A stretch of DNA of 64,000 bases from Candidatus Nitrosymbiomonas proteolyticus (lineage in GTDB: Bacteria; Armatimonadota; Fimbriimonadia; Fimbriimonadales; Fimbriimonadaceae): positions 2,126,472 to 2,190,471 of the forward strand of contig AP021858.1 of NCBI GenBank assembly GCA_017347465.1, written 5' to 3'. The notes below the pieces were generated by a model. That model worked only from the letters and a program-made list of their open reading frames with translations, ran no database searches and was not told the DNA's origin. Positions 26,216 to 35,195 of this stretch are shown here, piece by piece. The position numbers and the translations under genes are program-made. Position 1 is the stretch's first letter. Each line of letters starts with the position of its first letter.

Positions 26216-26431
26216 TTCAGAGAGGAGAAGCCCGCATCGTTTGAAACTGATGCGTCGTCCGTTCTAGAGCCAAACGAACTAGGGCCCCTGAGAGCCCAAA
26301 TCTCAGTCCAATCGAGCGGGCTATCTCATGGTCAGATGGTTAGACGTTGGACCGGGGCGAAAATTCTCGCCCACTGGAAAAAAGGTTGGACTCCAGGGCC
26401 CAGTTCGGGAGGCTGAACGGAGGAAAACCTC
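26216..26431. other. Short intergenic region before cassette C
   Basis: 216 bases. A small hairpin (GGGGCGAAAATTCTCGCCC, about 26355-26373) is the only structure I see. It could belong to the leader of the following gene, but I cannot assign it. Confidence 0.3.
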
Positions 26432-26743
26432 ATGAACGCTCAAGCGAGCACGAAACAATCAATCGTCAATGACATCCTCACCTACATGAAGGAATGTGGC
26501 GGGAGTGCGCGAGAGTGGTACGTTGGGATCGCGACGAATGCGACAAATCGCCTCTTCAGCGATCACGGCGTCAACGAGTCCAACGGAGCTTGGATCTACC
26601 GAACGGCCGATTCGAGCGACGATGCCCGAGAAATCGAGCAGTACTTCATCAACCGTGTCGGAACGGACGGCGGAAGCGGTGGCGGTGACGGGTTCACCAA
26701 AATGGTGTACGCGTACAAGAAATCCACGGCTTCGAGGCCGTAG
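26432..26743 (+). CDS. Small GIY-YIG-like hypothetical protein
   Basis: 103 residues from ATG 26432, with GGAGG ten bases upstream. WYVGIATNATNRLFSDHGVN followed by AREIEQYFINRVGTDGG and a C-terminal FTKMVYAYKK looks like the second half of a GIY-YIG nuclease fold, but the GIY half is not obvious. The family is widespread and uncharacterised as far as I know. It lies beside a restriction-modification pair and has an 11-bp terminator. Confidence 0.65.
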   Translation: MNAQASTKQSIVNDILTYMKECGGSAREWYVGIATNATNRLFSDHGVNESNGAWIYRTADSSDDAREIEQYFINRVGTDGGSGGGDGFTKMVYAYKKSTASRP

Positions 26744-26770
26744 CCGGGCCGCATCGGACTTTTCAGTTAA

Positions 26771-26796
26771 CGAGGCGACCTCAGCAGGTCGCCTCG
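26771..26796. terminator. Strong hairpin terminator
   Basis: CGAGGCGACCT (26771-26781) and AGGTCGCCTCG (26786-26796) form an 11-base-pair perfect stem with a CAGC loop, followed by GCTTTCATCTTT. It sits between the convergent small GIY-YIG-like gene and the restriction nuclease gene. Confidence 0.85.
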
Positions 26797-26807
26797 GCTT
26801 TCATCTT

Positions 26808-27571
26808 TCAAATCCGCGCCCCATATTCATAGGTCTGGCTCTCTTTGTACAGAATCACGTGGCTGGGAAACAGCGTTGCTTGCCATCCGGCTGGCAGGGA
26901 AGAGAGGAGCAAGCGCAATATCTCGCGAACGGTCATTGGGGTTTCGGTAACGGTCACTTCTGAGGAATCCAGGTCAGAATGCGGCCGCTCGTATCGAAAG
27001 GTGTACGAGAGAGACTCCTTAACCAAGGCGAGAGCCTGAGACGCGGAATAGCTCCCCGGCGGCAAAACGCTCGTTTCAAAGTCGATACTGATGGGAAACG
27101 TCGCGTCGAATCCCTCGGGCTTGACGTTTGTCTTCTCGCGATTCCTGCCAGGATCATTCGATCCGAACCCGCTTCCATTCCATGAAGGGACCTGGCCAGC
27201 TCGCTTGTAATGCTTGATCAGCGCAGTTTCCAAGTCCATCGCCGTGAAAACAAGAACTTGGACGGCCTTGAAGCTCACTCGGCTCTTTTGAAGCTTCGGC
27301 CGATCCGAAATTCGCTTCAAGTGGCGAGAAAGGCGCCTTCGCAGACCAGCTTCGGCGTCGGTCTTCCAATGTAAACGAGTTCCCCGTCCAAGAAGAGCTG
27401 ATAGACACCTTGCGCATCGGGGATGAGCGAAAGCTGATCCGCCGAGAGCAGGCCATCCCCCATTCTGTCGAGGACCTTCACAAGCTGCTCAAGCAAGGCA
27501 CCGGGCAGATCGAATTCAAACGAAACGAACCCCTGAATCGCGCTGTTACCTGGAAATAGGTGCTCGGGCAC
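26808..27571 (-). pseudogene. GIY-YIG type II restriction endonuclease, Eco29kI-like, frameshifted
   Basis: The first part starts at GTG 27571, sharing its G with the TAG of the methyltransferase, and encodes AQGVYQLFLDGELVYIG. At about 27363-27366 (GGAAGACC on the minus strand) the frame shifts. Adding one A gives VYIGKTDAEAGLRRRLSRHL, joined in register to KRISDRPKLQKSRVSFKAVQ and ALIKHY, then NGSGFGSNDPGRN. This is the GIY-YIG, conserved Arg, His and Glu order, with a GFG-DPGR element like Eco29kI. As sequenced, the second half cannot be translated from the first start. Either the nuclease is dead, leaving an orphan methylase, or one base is missing. Confidence 0.75.
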
Positions 27572-28944
27572 TATCTCTGTCCTCGCCGCAATACGACGGC
27601 GCACTCATAGAGCCGGGCGTTCGACTCGCTTCCCCTTCGAACTGTAGACTTCGTAATGCTCGCGCCGACGCGCTTGTTGCGAAGTTCGATCGTGTTGACG
27701 TGGTCGAAGCCTAGTCCTCGCGCGATCTTGACTGTGAATTCGTCCACCTTGACTTCGTGACCTTGGATGATTGAGTTTCCGATGACAATGACCGTCGTGC
27801 CGTTTGTCGCGAGGGTCTTGCTCAGAACCTCCAAAAAACGGTAGGTGTCGTTCAGATAACTGGCGACGTAATTGGCCCAGCCGGGTCCACCATACGGCCC
27901 CTTTTCAACGCGCGTTTGGCGCATGGAATCAAGCAACGTGCTGGCCTCCGCGTCGTCGAACGAGAGGGAGATTGGTTCGCGCTGTCTGACAGTTTGCCAG
28001 TACTTCCCAACGTTCTCCTCCTCAAGTGCGCGTAGGTCCCCGCGAGAAGTGACAAGTTCGAGCCAGAAAAGCTGAGGCCGGGTACTCCGAACGTAATGGT
28101 AGTTGTTCATGTACGGAGGCGAGGTAACCACGAGGTCGATCGAAGTGTTCGGCAACACTTCCCCAGCTCGCATGAAGCTCGTCGGATGCACCTGCCAGTC
28201 TGCCCTTCGCGCCGACTCGGATACGCAATTCTGGAGCTCCGCTACGTCGTCGGCCATGCTTCTCAGTTTGTTGAGAAGCATTTCATGTACTGGCGCATTC
28301 TCGATCAGAGCTTTCCCGGCACCTGGCCTCGAACAGAGGCTGGGCTCGTAGGTGTAGTTCGAGAACCGAACCATGACCGCGCCGAAGGCAAGCTTGAAGA
28401 GATCAGATATGGCCTCGTCTTCAATGGTGGAGAGGAAGGCAAGGAAGCCGTGAACCTGTCGCTCAACATCTGGACTAAAAAACGGGATGCGCGTCGCGAA
28501 TTCTGACGGCGCTTTGCCGCGCCCAAACTTCCCTCCGTTGACGCTATGATCGGCGTACTTCGCCAGCGTCAGATACAGCTGGGAGGCATCAATCGACATC
28601 GCTTCCAGCTTCGCACGACTCGCAAGGACCGCATACGGATTGATCTCAAATCCGACGGAGCGATGACCGTCCAGGCGAGCCGAGACAAGCGTCGTGCCAA
28701 CCCCGGCAAACGGGTCCAGGATGGTCCGTCGCCTGCCGTCGCTGGGGAGATAGGTACGAATGCAATCGTGAACGAAAGCCGAGGAGAACCCAGCGATCCA
28801 AGGCACCCAACCGTGGATCGGCACGCCCCGGTTTCCCATGAATGCCGGATCGGAGAGTCGAGCTTCCCTGAGCTCCAGAGTCAATTGCGGCTCGTGTACC
28901 GTTGCTGGCTCCTGCGGTTGAACGACCGGGTATCTGGTGACCAT
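27571..28944 (-). CDS. DNA (N4-cytosine or N6-adenine) methyltransferase of a type II R-M system
   Basis: 457 residues from ATG 28944, with GGAGAG six bases upstream. Motif I is [20 protein letters not shown] at about residue 73-92, followed by the acidic GFEINPYAV. Motif [18 protein letters not shown], comes after about 200 residues. Motif I ahead of a distant SPPY is the alpha- or gamma-like arrangement. The product methylates an amino group of a specific site to protect host DNA from the adjacent GIY-YIG nuclease. The recognition sequence cannot be read from the protein. Translational coupling (TAGTG) links the two genes. A promoter at 29005-29033 drives the pair. Confidence 0.88.
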   Translation of the reverse strand: MVTRYPVVQPQEPATVHEPQLTLELREARLSDPAFMGNRGVPIHGWVPWIAGFSSAFVHDCIRTYLPSDGRRRTILDPFAGVGTTLVSARLDGHRSVGFEINPYAVLASRAKLEAMSIDASQLYLTLAKYADHSVNGGKFGRGKAPSEFATRIPFFSPDVERQVHGFLAFLSTIEDEAISDLFKLAFGAVMVRFSNYTYEPSLCSRPGAGKALIENAPVHEMLLNKLRSMADDVAELQNCVSESARRADWQVHPTSFMRAGEVLPNTSIDLVVTSPPYMNNYHYVRSTRPQLFWLELVTSRGDLRALEEENVGKYWQTVRQREPISLSFDDAEASTLLDSMRQTRVEKGPYGGPGWANYVASYLNDTYRFLEVLSKTLATNGTTVIVIGNSIIQGHEVKVDEFTVKIARGLGFDHVNTIELRNKRVGASITKSTVRRGSESNARLYECAVVLRRGQR

Positions 28945-29004
28945 GAACTCTCCTGCTCCAACGGACGATTCTGGACCCGCTTTTGGCTCCCGCCGATTTC
29001 CCAC

Positions 29005-29033
29005 ACTATAGCATACTCGCTTCTACTTGTCCA
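29005..29033 (-). promoter_or_regulatory. Promoter of the restriction-modification operon
   Basis: On the minus strand TGGACA (29033-29028) and TATAGT (29010-29005) are separated by 17 bases, about 60 bases upstream of the methyltransferase ATG. The -35 box ends only three bases from where uvrA homology of copy 4 begins, so the cassette carries its own promoter right up to the junction. Confidence 0.6.
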
Positions 29034-29035
29034 CC

Positions 29036-29708
29036 CCAAGATCCGAGGCTGCAAGAACGGCCGATTCAGCTTCAACGTCAAGGGCGGGCGGTGCGAGGCG
29101 TGCAAGGGCGACGGCATCATCAAGATCGAAATGCACTTCCTGCCGGACGTCTACGTGCCGTGCGAGGTCTGCAAGGGCCGGCGCTACAACCGCGAGACGC
29201 TGGAGGTGCGCTACAAGGGCAAGAACATCGCCGAGGTGCTCCAGATGACGGTGGAGGAGGGGACCGAGTTCTTCAGCGCGATCCCGAAGATCCACCGCAA
29301 GATGGCGACGCTGCTGGACGTGGGGCTGGGCTACATCAAGCTCGGCCAGCCGGCGACGACGCTCTCCGGCGGCGAGGCGCAAAGGGTGAAGCTGGCGGAG
29401 GAGCTCTCGAAGCGCTCGACCGGAAGGACGCTCTATATTCTCGACGAACCGACGACGGGCCTGCATTTCGAAGATGTAAAGAACCTGCTCGGGGTCCTGC
29501 ACCGCCTGGTGGACCAGGGCAACACCATGATCGTCATCGAGCACAATCTCGATGTCATCAAGACGGCAGACTGGGTGATTGACTTAGGGCCCGAGGGAGG
29601 AAATGGGGGAGGGCAGGTCGTGGCGATGGGGACTCCGGAGGAAGTCGCGGCAGTCGAAGGCAGCTGGACGGGACGGTATTTGAGGGGGGTGTGCTGGCGA
29701 GTCGTTGA
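29036..29708 (+). pseudogene. Half-uvrA copy 4, 5'-truncated and frameshifted near the end
   Basis: Homology starts at CCAAGATCCGAGGC (29036), corresponding to about residue 113 of the complete copy, and continues through both CxxC pairs, [33 protein letters not shown] and [14 protein letters not shown]. There is no start codon and no Walker A. Near the end, at the G6 run 29684-29689, the frame leaves the expected RGVLA; correcting by one base (or removing two) gives RGVLASR and a stop at 29706. The first 190 bases differ from copy 2 at only three positions by eye, while the 3' third is clearly divergent, so the copies are mosaic. Confidence 0.85.
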
Positions 29709-29749
29709 TAAAAGTGAACCATTCCACCGGCCAGAGACACTTACCAAAC

Positions 29750-30355
29750 ATGGCAGCCGGAATACTAAGGAACTCGTGCTTGGCGGTCATCCTATCGCTC
29801 TTGTGCGCCAGCGCTCAAGCCAAGGTCGCAACGATAAGCTTGAACGCTCTGGCCAAGCTCAGCGATTTGATCCTGGTAGCTGAAGTCGAACGAGTGGAAT
29901 TGAGGGCGGGAGTGAGGGTTGCCCGGATCAAGACGATCCAGTTCGTCAAAGGATCTGCGGAGTGCCCGATTGCCTTCGTTGCAGAACGTACTTGGACCTG
30001 CGATCTCAGCACCGCGATTGCAGGCGAGCGCGTGCTCCTCTACCTATCCTCGATAGGCAAAGTAAAGGGTCGAACTATGAACGGGCAGGACCTTGGCGCA
30101 GCGCAAGCGGCCTGCAAGAAGGACGGAATCCAACTGTACACCCTCACTCATAGTGGAAGGGGCAGAATCCCGTTGAGCTTGAACAAGGGCCAATGGGTAG
30201 CCGGAGTGACGCCGGGAGAGGGAAGAGGTCCCGGCCTGAATGCCAATCTCTACGTCCCGAAGCCAATCCCGACGTTGCAGACCTCGCCTGGCCACAAGGC
30301 CGTCTCACTCGCCGAGCTTGTCCGGCGGTCCGCCACGGTGCGGAATCGGCAATAG
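29750..30355 (+). CDS. Secreted hypothetical protein
   Basis: 201 residues from ATG 29750 ([20 protein letters not shown]), a clear signal peptide ending SAQAK. The mature part has beta-rich sequence ([33 protein letters not shown]) and two cysteines. The [12 protein letters not shown] ... IKTIQFVKG pattern resembles secreted proteins that begin with a small all-beta domain, but no family is certain. It is the only gene in cassette D, between uvrA copies 4 and 5, and its first ATG lies 42 bases after the copy 4 stop. Confidence 0.65.
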   Translation: MAAGILRNSCLAVILSLLCASAQAKVATISLNALAKLSDLILVAEVERVELRAGVRVARIKTIQFVKGSAECPIAFVAERTWTCDLSTAIAGERVLLYLSSIGKVKGRTMNGQDLGAAQAACKKDGIQLYTLTHSGRGRIPLSLNKGQWVAGVTPGEGRGPGLNANLYVPKPIPTLQTSPGHKAVSLAELVRRSATVRNRQ

Positions 30356-30378
30356 TATGGGCATGGGTCTCAACTCCA

Positions 30379-30409
30379 TGCACCGCCCAGTGGACCAGGG
30401 GAACACGAT
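30379..30409 (+). pseudogene. Half-uvrA copy 5, a 31-bp remnant
   Basis: 31 bases from TGCACCGCCC to AACACGAT match the stretch encoding HRLVDQGNT of the complete gene. It shares CGCCCAGTGG with copy 3, where copies 2 and 4 read CGGCTGGTGG and CGCCTGGTGG. Left and right flanks show no further uvrA homology. Too short to be more than a scar. Confidence 0.7.
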
Positions 30410-30625
30410 TCCCGGCAAGCCGGGATCTCCGCTGCGCTCCGAGATCGTGATCAAGAATGCCGATAAGCCATTGCTTCCGCTCCTCGGCTCAAGAGTCTTA
30501 ACCGGTTCTCAACCTCGGAATCGAGTCCTCTACGCTGCCGGGTCCGACCGCCCCGCCGCCAGGCCCTTGATTAAGAAAAAGTAAAGTCTCCGGCAGGGAT
30601 CGCAATGCGGCGGCTGTTTCTCGCG

Positions 30626-30757
30626 TATAATTCCCCTGAGACCCCCGAAGGGGAGTAGCGCCTGCAAAATGCAGAGCCTCGGTCGTCAGTTCGCTCGAAA
30701 GAGCCGGCCCGGCAGGAAGCGCAAGACCTTCACCGCAAGGCGCGTGAAGGTTTTTTT
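30626..30757 (+). promoter_or_regulatory. yybP-ykoY (Mn2+) riboswitch with intrinsic terminator
   Basis: A TATAAT box lies at 30626. The leader then contains the hallmark GAAGGGGAGTAGCGCC, a middle domain with GGTCGTCAG and AGAGCCGGCCCGGCAGG, then GCAAGACC. The terminator follows: ACCTTCAC (30726-30733) pairs with GTGAAGGT (30744-30751), ending in seven T. This is the order of the yybP-ykoY aptamer, which senses Mn2+ and commonly controls TerC/Alx and MntP-type membrane proteins. It is placed 30 bases before an amphi-Trp gene and upstream of terC, so excess Mn2+ would be expected to relieve termination. Confidence 0.82.
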
Positions 30758-30788
30758 GTTGCCGGGCGGCGGGTTTTGGAGGACGATA

Positions 30789-31079
30789 ATGAGTACGACT
30801 GAACCCATGACGGCGCGCGATGTCGAGCGCGCTTTGACCAGCACCGAGTTTGTGGCCGCGCTCCGCAGGCTCGCCGAAGCGATCGAACAGGGCATCCCCT
30901 TCGAGATTGAGGTGGAGGGCGAGAATGTTCAGGCTCCGATTGAGGCGCACTTCAGCATCGAGCACGAGCGCTCCGGCGCCGACGAGGAACTCGAATTCCA
31001 ACTCAGGTGGTCCCTTGTTGCCACTTCCGAACCCCAGGACGAGCAGGAAACGGAGGAGGTCGCCGATGCGCTGTCCTAA
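30789..31079 (+). CDS. Amphi-Trp domain protein
   Basis: 96 residues from ATG 30789, with GGAGG seven bases upstream. The sequence alternates charged and aliphatic residues (FVAALRRLAEAIEQGIPFEI) and ends its conserved block with EELEFQLRWS, the characteristic amphipathic strand with Trp. Amphi-Trp proteins are small and of unknown biochemical role. It is the first gene after the riboswitch, followed by terC after a 100-base gap. Confidence 0.8.
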   Translation: MSTTEPMTARDVERALTSTEFVAALRRLAEAIEQGIPFEIEVEGENVQAPIEAHFSIEHERSGADEELEFQLRWSLVATSEPQDEQETEEVADALS

Positions 31080-31179
31080 GGGCTGGGTCCCCATCTGGGT
31101 CCCCCTCATTCGGGAGGGAACTGGGATCGACCCGTGTCGCGGCCTGCTCGGCAGACGGTTCGACTTCGACTAGGCGCAT

Positions 31180-32223
31180 ATGGAACTTGCAGGTGTTTCG
31201 ATTTGGCTCTGGGCCGCATTTCTCGGAATCGTCGTGGGCTTTCTCGCGCTCGACCTGGGCGTCTTCCATCGGAAAGCCCACGAGGTCAGGATGCGCGAGG
31301 CTCTCGTTTGGACGGGAATCTGGATCACCGCTTCTCTGCTTTTCAGCGGGCTCCTCTTCTTCAGATGGGACCTAATTCAGCCCCAAAGCGACTATACCAA
31401 CGGCCAAGCGGCAATGGCCTTTCTCGCTGGGTACCTTGTCGAGTGGTCCCTGAGCGTCGACAACATCTTCGTCTTTCTCGTCGTCTTCGCCTATTTTCGT
31501 GTGCCCGCGAAGTACCAGCACCGGGTGCTGTTCTGGGGCATCGTCGGTGCCCTAGTGTTCCGGGCCATCTTCATCGCGCTCGGGGCCGTCGTGCTGTCGG
31601 CTTTCGTTTGGACGATGGTGGTTTTCGGGCTTTTTCTAATCGCGACCGGCATCAAAATGCTCGCGACCCACGGCAAGTCCATCGACCCAGGAAACAACCC
31701 CTTGGTGCGCGTGTTTCGGCGGATTATGCCAACGACGGACGATTATCACGGGCAGAGGTTCTTTGTGCGGCAGAACGGAGCGCTCCTGGCAACGCCGCTG
31801 TTCGTCGCGCTCTTGGTCGTGGAGTTCACGGACGTTCTTTTTGCGGTGGACTCCGTTCCCGCGATCTTCTCGATCACTCAAAACCCGTTCATCGTGTTTA
31901 CTTCGAACGTGTTTGCGATTCTCGGGCTTCGCGCGCTGTTTTTTGCGGTCGCGGGGCTCATGCAGCTATTCCGGTTCTTGCACTTTGGGCTCGCGGCGGT
32001 TCTCATGTTCGTGGGTGTGAAGATGCTTTATGGCTACGCACAAAAGGTGCTCGTACCGGACTGGCCGCACTTTCCCATCGGCCTCTCGCTAGCCATCATT
32101 GTTGGAGTCCTCGCCTCGTCGATCCTGGCGTCGGTGCTCCTTCCGGTGGGACCAGGGAACGACGACGCCCCCGGCACTTCTTCTCGGCCCCAACAGCCGA
32201 AAGAGCGCGAATTAGGGAGATAA
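31180..32223 (+). CDS. TerC/Alx-family membrane protein, likely Mn2+ exporter
   Basis: 347 residues from ATG 31180. The family markers are present: FLALDLGVFHRKAHEV after the first helix, YLVEWSLSVDNIFVFLVVFA with the buried Asp, VEFTDVLFAVDSVPAIFSIT with the second Asp pair, and NVFAILGLRALFFAV. About eight helices are visible. E. coli Alx (321 residues) and TerC relatives export Mn2+ or assist metallation of exported proteins. The Mn2+ riboswitch upstream supports Mn2+ homeostasis. A disordered C-terminal tail (PGNDDAPGTSSRPQQPKERE) is unusual. Three bases separate it from the uspA-like gene. Confidence 0.92.
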   Translation: MELAGVSIWLWAAFLGIVVGFLALDLGVFHRKAHEVRMREALVWTGIWITASLLFSGLLFFRWDLIQPQSDYTNGQAAMAFLAGYLVEWSLSVDNIFVFLVVFAYFRVPAKYQHRVLFWGIVGALVFRAIFIALGAVVLSAFVWTMVVFGLFLIATGIKMLATHGKSIDPGNNPLVRVFRRIMPTTDDYHGQRFFVRQNGALLATPLFVALLVVEFTDVLFAVDSVPAIFSITQNPFIVFTSNVFAILGLRALFFAVAGLMQLFRFLHFGLAAVLMFVGVKMLYGYAQKVLVPDWPHFPIGLSLAIIVGVLASSILASVLLPVGPGNDDAPGTSSRPQQPKERELGR

Positions 32224-32226
32224 CAC

Positions 32227-33108
32227 ATGGTTCGGATCGTTGCTGGAATTGATGATCATCACGGAAACGCCCTTTCGTTCCTTGATCGACTTCGCTTTGC
32301 CTCCGCGGACGTGCGCCTGCTGTACGTGATCGAGTCCTTGATGCCGGACAAGTCATTTCCGGACTTGGGGCCAAACCATCCTCTGAGCGTGCTTATGGCT
32401 GAGATCGAGCAGCAAAGCGAAGCGAAGCTTGCGGCGGCCGCTGCAATGCTCGCCCCGACGGGATACCCGGTCCAAACGGAATTGCGGAAGGGTGATTCCG
32501 CGCGCTGCCTGATCGAATTCGCGTCTTCATGGCCCGCCGACATCATCGCGGTGGGTTCCGCTCAGAAAGGCCAATGGGGTTCGCTTTTCTTCGGGAGCGT
32601 GACCAAGGCTTTGACAGCCGGGGCCGAACAATCCATTTTGATCGCAAAGAGCCCCCCGCGCGACCAAGCGGGAGTTTCTGCCGTGCTAGCTACCGATCAT
32701 TCGCCCTACTGCGACGCCTGCATCGAGAGGTTCTTTAGCTGGGAGGCGAATGGGATTCGCCGCATGACGGTCCTGACCAGCCTGGACCGCGGAACTGCTC
32801 CCCAGCAAGTAGGTTCGGCTGAGGCTTCGGAACGGCTCACTGGCTCCCTACCGGACGTTAAAGACCACCTTCGGGCTCGCAACGAGGAACTCTGCCTGCG
32901 ATTTCGGTCGGAGGGCATCGAATGTGAGTCCGTTCTGGTGGAAGATCATCCTCAGAGCGCGATCGCCCAAACGATGTCGGATACTGAGGCCGACCTGTTG
33001 CTTTTGGGCGCTCGGGGCCACGGTTTCTGGGATCGGATCCGTCTGGGGAGCGTTTCGCATTATCAAGTCGTCGCCACACCGCATAACGTGCTGGTCATCC
33101 GCGTGTGA
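32227..33108 (+). CDS. Tandem universal stress protein (UspA)
   Basis: 293 residues with two UspA domains. Domain 1 begins MVRIVAGIDDHHGNALSFLD and ends ADIIAVGSAQKGQWGSLFFG SV; domain 2 (from about 157) ends TEADLLLLGARGHGFWDRIR LGSV. The G-2x-G-9x-G(S) nucleotide motif is clear in the second domain (GARGHGFWDRIRLGS) and recognisable in the first. It is co-transcribed with terC, three bases apart, so it is probably part of the Mn2+-controlled unit. Confidence 0.88.
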   Translation: MVRIVAGIDDHHGNALSFLDRLRFASADVRLLYVIESLMPDKSFPDLGPNHPLSVLMAEIEQQSEAKLAAAAAMLAPTGYPVQTELRKGDSARCLIEFASSWPADIIAVGSAQKGQWGSLFFGSVTKALTAGAEQSILIAKSPPRDQAGVSAVLATDHSPYCDACIERFFSWEANGIRRMTVLTSLDRGTAPQQVGSAEASERLTGSLPDVKDHLRARNEELCLRFRSEGIECESVLVEDHPQSAIAQTMSDTEADLLLLGARGHGFWDRIRLGSVSHYQVVATPHNVLVIRV

Positions 33109-33219
33109 AGCGGGGCGCGGACGAGCTCAGGGACGCGCCTGCCCGCCCAGGAGAACACGGTGTGCGAGGGACCGGGATTTCATTTCCTTTCGGGAAGTTG
33201 AGGCTCGGCGCCCGCTCCG

Positions 33220-34785
33220 CTACATGCGGTTGATCGCCAACTCCTGGCAGCAGGCCCGGTAGTTACCCTTCCCATCGTCCGACTGGCTCAGGATGACCAC
33301 ACGGACAGCCTCGGCGATCAGGGGGTTCTTCGGCCGAAAGACGATCCTTCGAGCTCGGTTGTCGCGCCACTCCGCGCCAGGAATCGTCTGCCACTTCCCA
33401 CCTGCAAGGAATTCGAGGCGCAATTCACGCGCCACGTACTCAGGTCCGCTTTCGGCCAAGCAGGGAACAACGAGCATGCTTTTGACTTCGATAGGGGAGC
33501 CCAGGTCCACGCCGAACGTCGCTCGAACCGGCCGCCTGCGGATGGGCTCGGTATAAGCGCCCTCGAACTTCGCGCCGCTCAATCCGTCTGCGAGCTTGCC
33601 GAGCCCTCGAATCCACCCGTCGGAGGTCTCGCCAAACCACGCCGGCCTTCCAGCCGGGTTGAGCGGCGGAACAGGCTCGCTTTCTAGAACCTTCGCTGCC
33701 GATTGTCTTGCGATCTCGACGAGCGCCTTCGCGACCTCTTCGGCGGAGGGCTTCGCGGGGGGAGGCGTGGTGTCGAGTGCAGCGCGCACCTCATCGAGAG
33801 TCCGAGCCAGCTTCAGATGAGGCCGCAAGACCTCCAAGAACTGCTCGTAATTCGTCCGGTTGTAGCCGTAATTGACTCCCGCAAGCGACACAAACCGCAA
33901 ACGTTGCGCGACCACGTCTTTGAGTTGCCGCACGGTGATGTCGTGATAAATGAAGAACTGCCCGGCTTCCTCGAACGTCTCGGAGGGATTGATTTGTACC
34001 ATCAGGTTCCTCGCGCCAATCTCCCTGAAGGCCGGGATCTGCTCGGTGTTCAAGTAGTGGCTGAGGATCGTGCCCGGAAAGCGCGCGATAAGCCATCGGT
34101 GGAAGACTTGAGGCTCGCGCCAGAAACCTCCGATCGAATCCAAATACACCATTGTGGCGGGAGACACGTCGCGGACGGCCTCGAAAAAGGCCTCGACCTC
34201 GGTGGCGATCTCTGGGTTCGTGAGCCAGCCGCCGAACCACTCCAGGCTGACCTTGACGATATCGGGGCGGCTTGCAGCGGGCACACCCGAGCCGAGCCAG
34301 GTCTCGAGCCAGGGCCGCAGGGACTCCCGCGTTCGGATCGCCGGCAGATGGGTGGGCTCGATGGCCACGAGGAAGCCCTGTTCGTGGGCGTAGGCGACCG
34401 CGTCGAACAGGAACTCACGAAGTTGCGGGTCGACACCCTCGTCATCGAACAGATGACCCTTCGCCGTCCGTACATCGTCACCAAGGCAAAAGAGGTTGAA
34501 GCACCCAAGGGACTTTGCCTCGTCCACCCACTTCCGCGTCAACGCCCGATCCCAGACGAAAAGCTCGTACCGAGGGTACAGGTCGAAGATGTGGCTTCGT
34601 CCCTTGGCGTTGTAGAGGCGGCTCAGTTCGCGGAATACTTCGGGCCCCGAAGGGTCCGCCCACACCTGGAACTCGCTGAGGACGACGAACGGCTCGCTCG
34701 AAGCCGTCCCTTGCGGAGTCTCCACCTGGGCGCCAAAGCCCAAGCCCGCCAGTAGGGAACCCACAGCGCAAGCCAAGTTCATCAT
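33220..34785 (-). CDS. Secreted TIM-barrel protein with C-terminal beta-sandwich, glycosidase-like
   Basis: 521 residues from ATG 34785. An N-terminal signal (NLACAVGSLLAGLGFGAQV) is followed by a (beta/alpha)-barrel: LYPRYELFVWDRALTRKWVD, GFLVAIEPTHLPAIRTRES, DIVKVSLEWFGGWL, MVYLDSIGGFW, TILSHYLNTEQIP. The C-terminal 150 residues look like a discoidin/F5-8-type sandwich (FGVDLGSPIEVKSMLVVPCL, AEAVRVVILSQSDDGKGN). This combination is common in secreted glycoside hydrolases, but I could not identify the catalytic acids or a named family. Confidence 0.68.
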   Translation of the reverse strand: MMNLACAVGSLLAGLGFGAQVETPQGTASSEPFVVLSEFQVWADPSGPEVFRELSRLYNAKGRSHIFDLYPRYELFVWDRALTRKWVDEAKSLGCFNLFCLGDDVRTAKGHLFDDEGVDPQLREFLFDAVAYAHEQGFLVAIEPTHLPAIRTRESLRPWLETWLGSGVPAASRPDIVKVSLEWFGGWLTNPEIATEVEAFFEAVRDVSPATMVYLDSIGGFWREPQVFHRWLIARFPGTILSHYLNTEQIPAFREIGARNLMVQINPSETFEEAGQFFIYHDITVRQLKDVVAQRLRFVSLAGVNYGYNRTNYEQFLEVLRPHLKLARTLDEVRAALDTTPPPAKPSAEEVAKALVEIARQSAAKVLESEPVPPLNPAGRPAWFGETSDGWIRGLGKLADGLSGAKFEGAYTEPIRRRPVRATFGVDLGSPIEVKSMLVVPCLAESGPEYVARELRLEFLAGGKWQTIPGAEWRDNRARRIVFRPKNPLIAEAVRVVILSQSDDGKGNYRACCQELAINRM

Positions 34786-34973
34786 GGAACGAATATAGCA
34801 CCGGGCCGAGCCCTCTGAAGGGAATCGAAGCGGAGCACGACCTGGGTCCGAACGGAATCGGCTGACCCGTTCGCATCGAGGCCTTGTGATGAGCCGATCG
34901 GCGCCTTAACTTCGCCCTGGTCCTTAAGACTCCATTCTCAGTATTGGGGCAGGCTGCGAACTCGAACCTCAGC

Positions 34974-35195
34974 CTAAACTCGCCTGCTCGACTTCTTTCC
35001 AGCGAAGATGGCAACGCCGCCTAAGGCGGCTCCGACGAGCGCCGTCAGAGCGCCGAATATCCGGGCTGGGGGGCCAGAATCAACCTCTGGGGAGGCCGGA
35101 ATCACGCCCGCTCGGGCCGTCACAACGAACCAGATTCCCGCAAGCATGACAAGGCAGCCGACCAGTCCCAGTGCTCGAGCGATCCACGCCCTCAT
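34974..35195 (-). CDS. Small two-helix membrane protein
   Basis: 73 residues from ATG 35195: ALGLVGCLVMLAGIWFVVTA as the first membrane helix, FGALTALVGAALGGVAIFAG as the second, and a basic end (KKSSRRV). No family. The 190 bases between it and the preceding secreted-protein gene hold nothing recognisable. Confidence 0.55.
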   Translation of the reverse strand: MRAWIARALGLVGCLVMLAGIWFVVTARAGVIPASPEVDSGPPARIFGALTALVGAALGGVAIFAGKKSSRRV

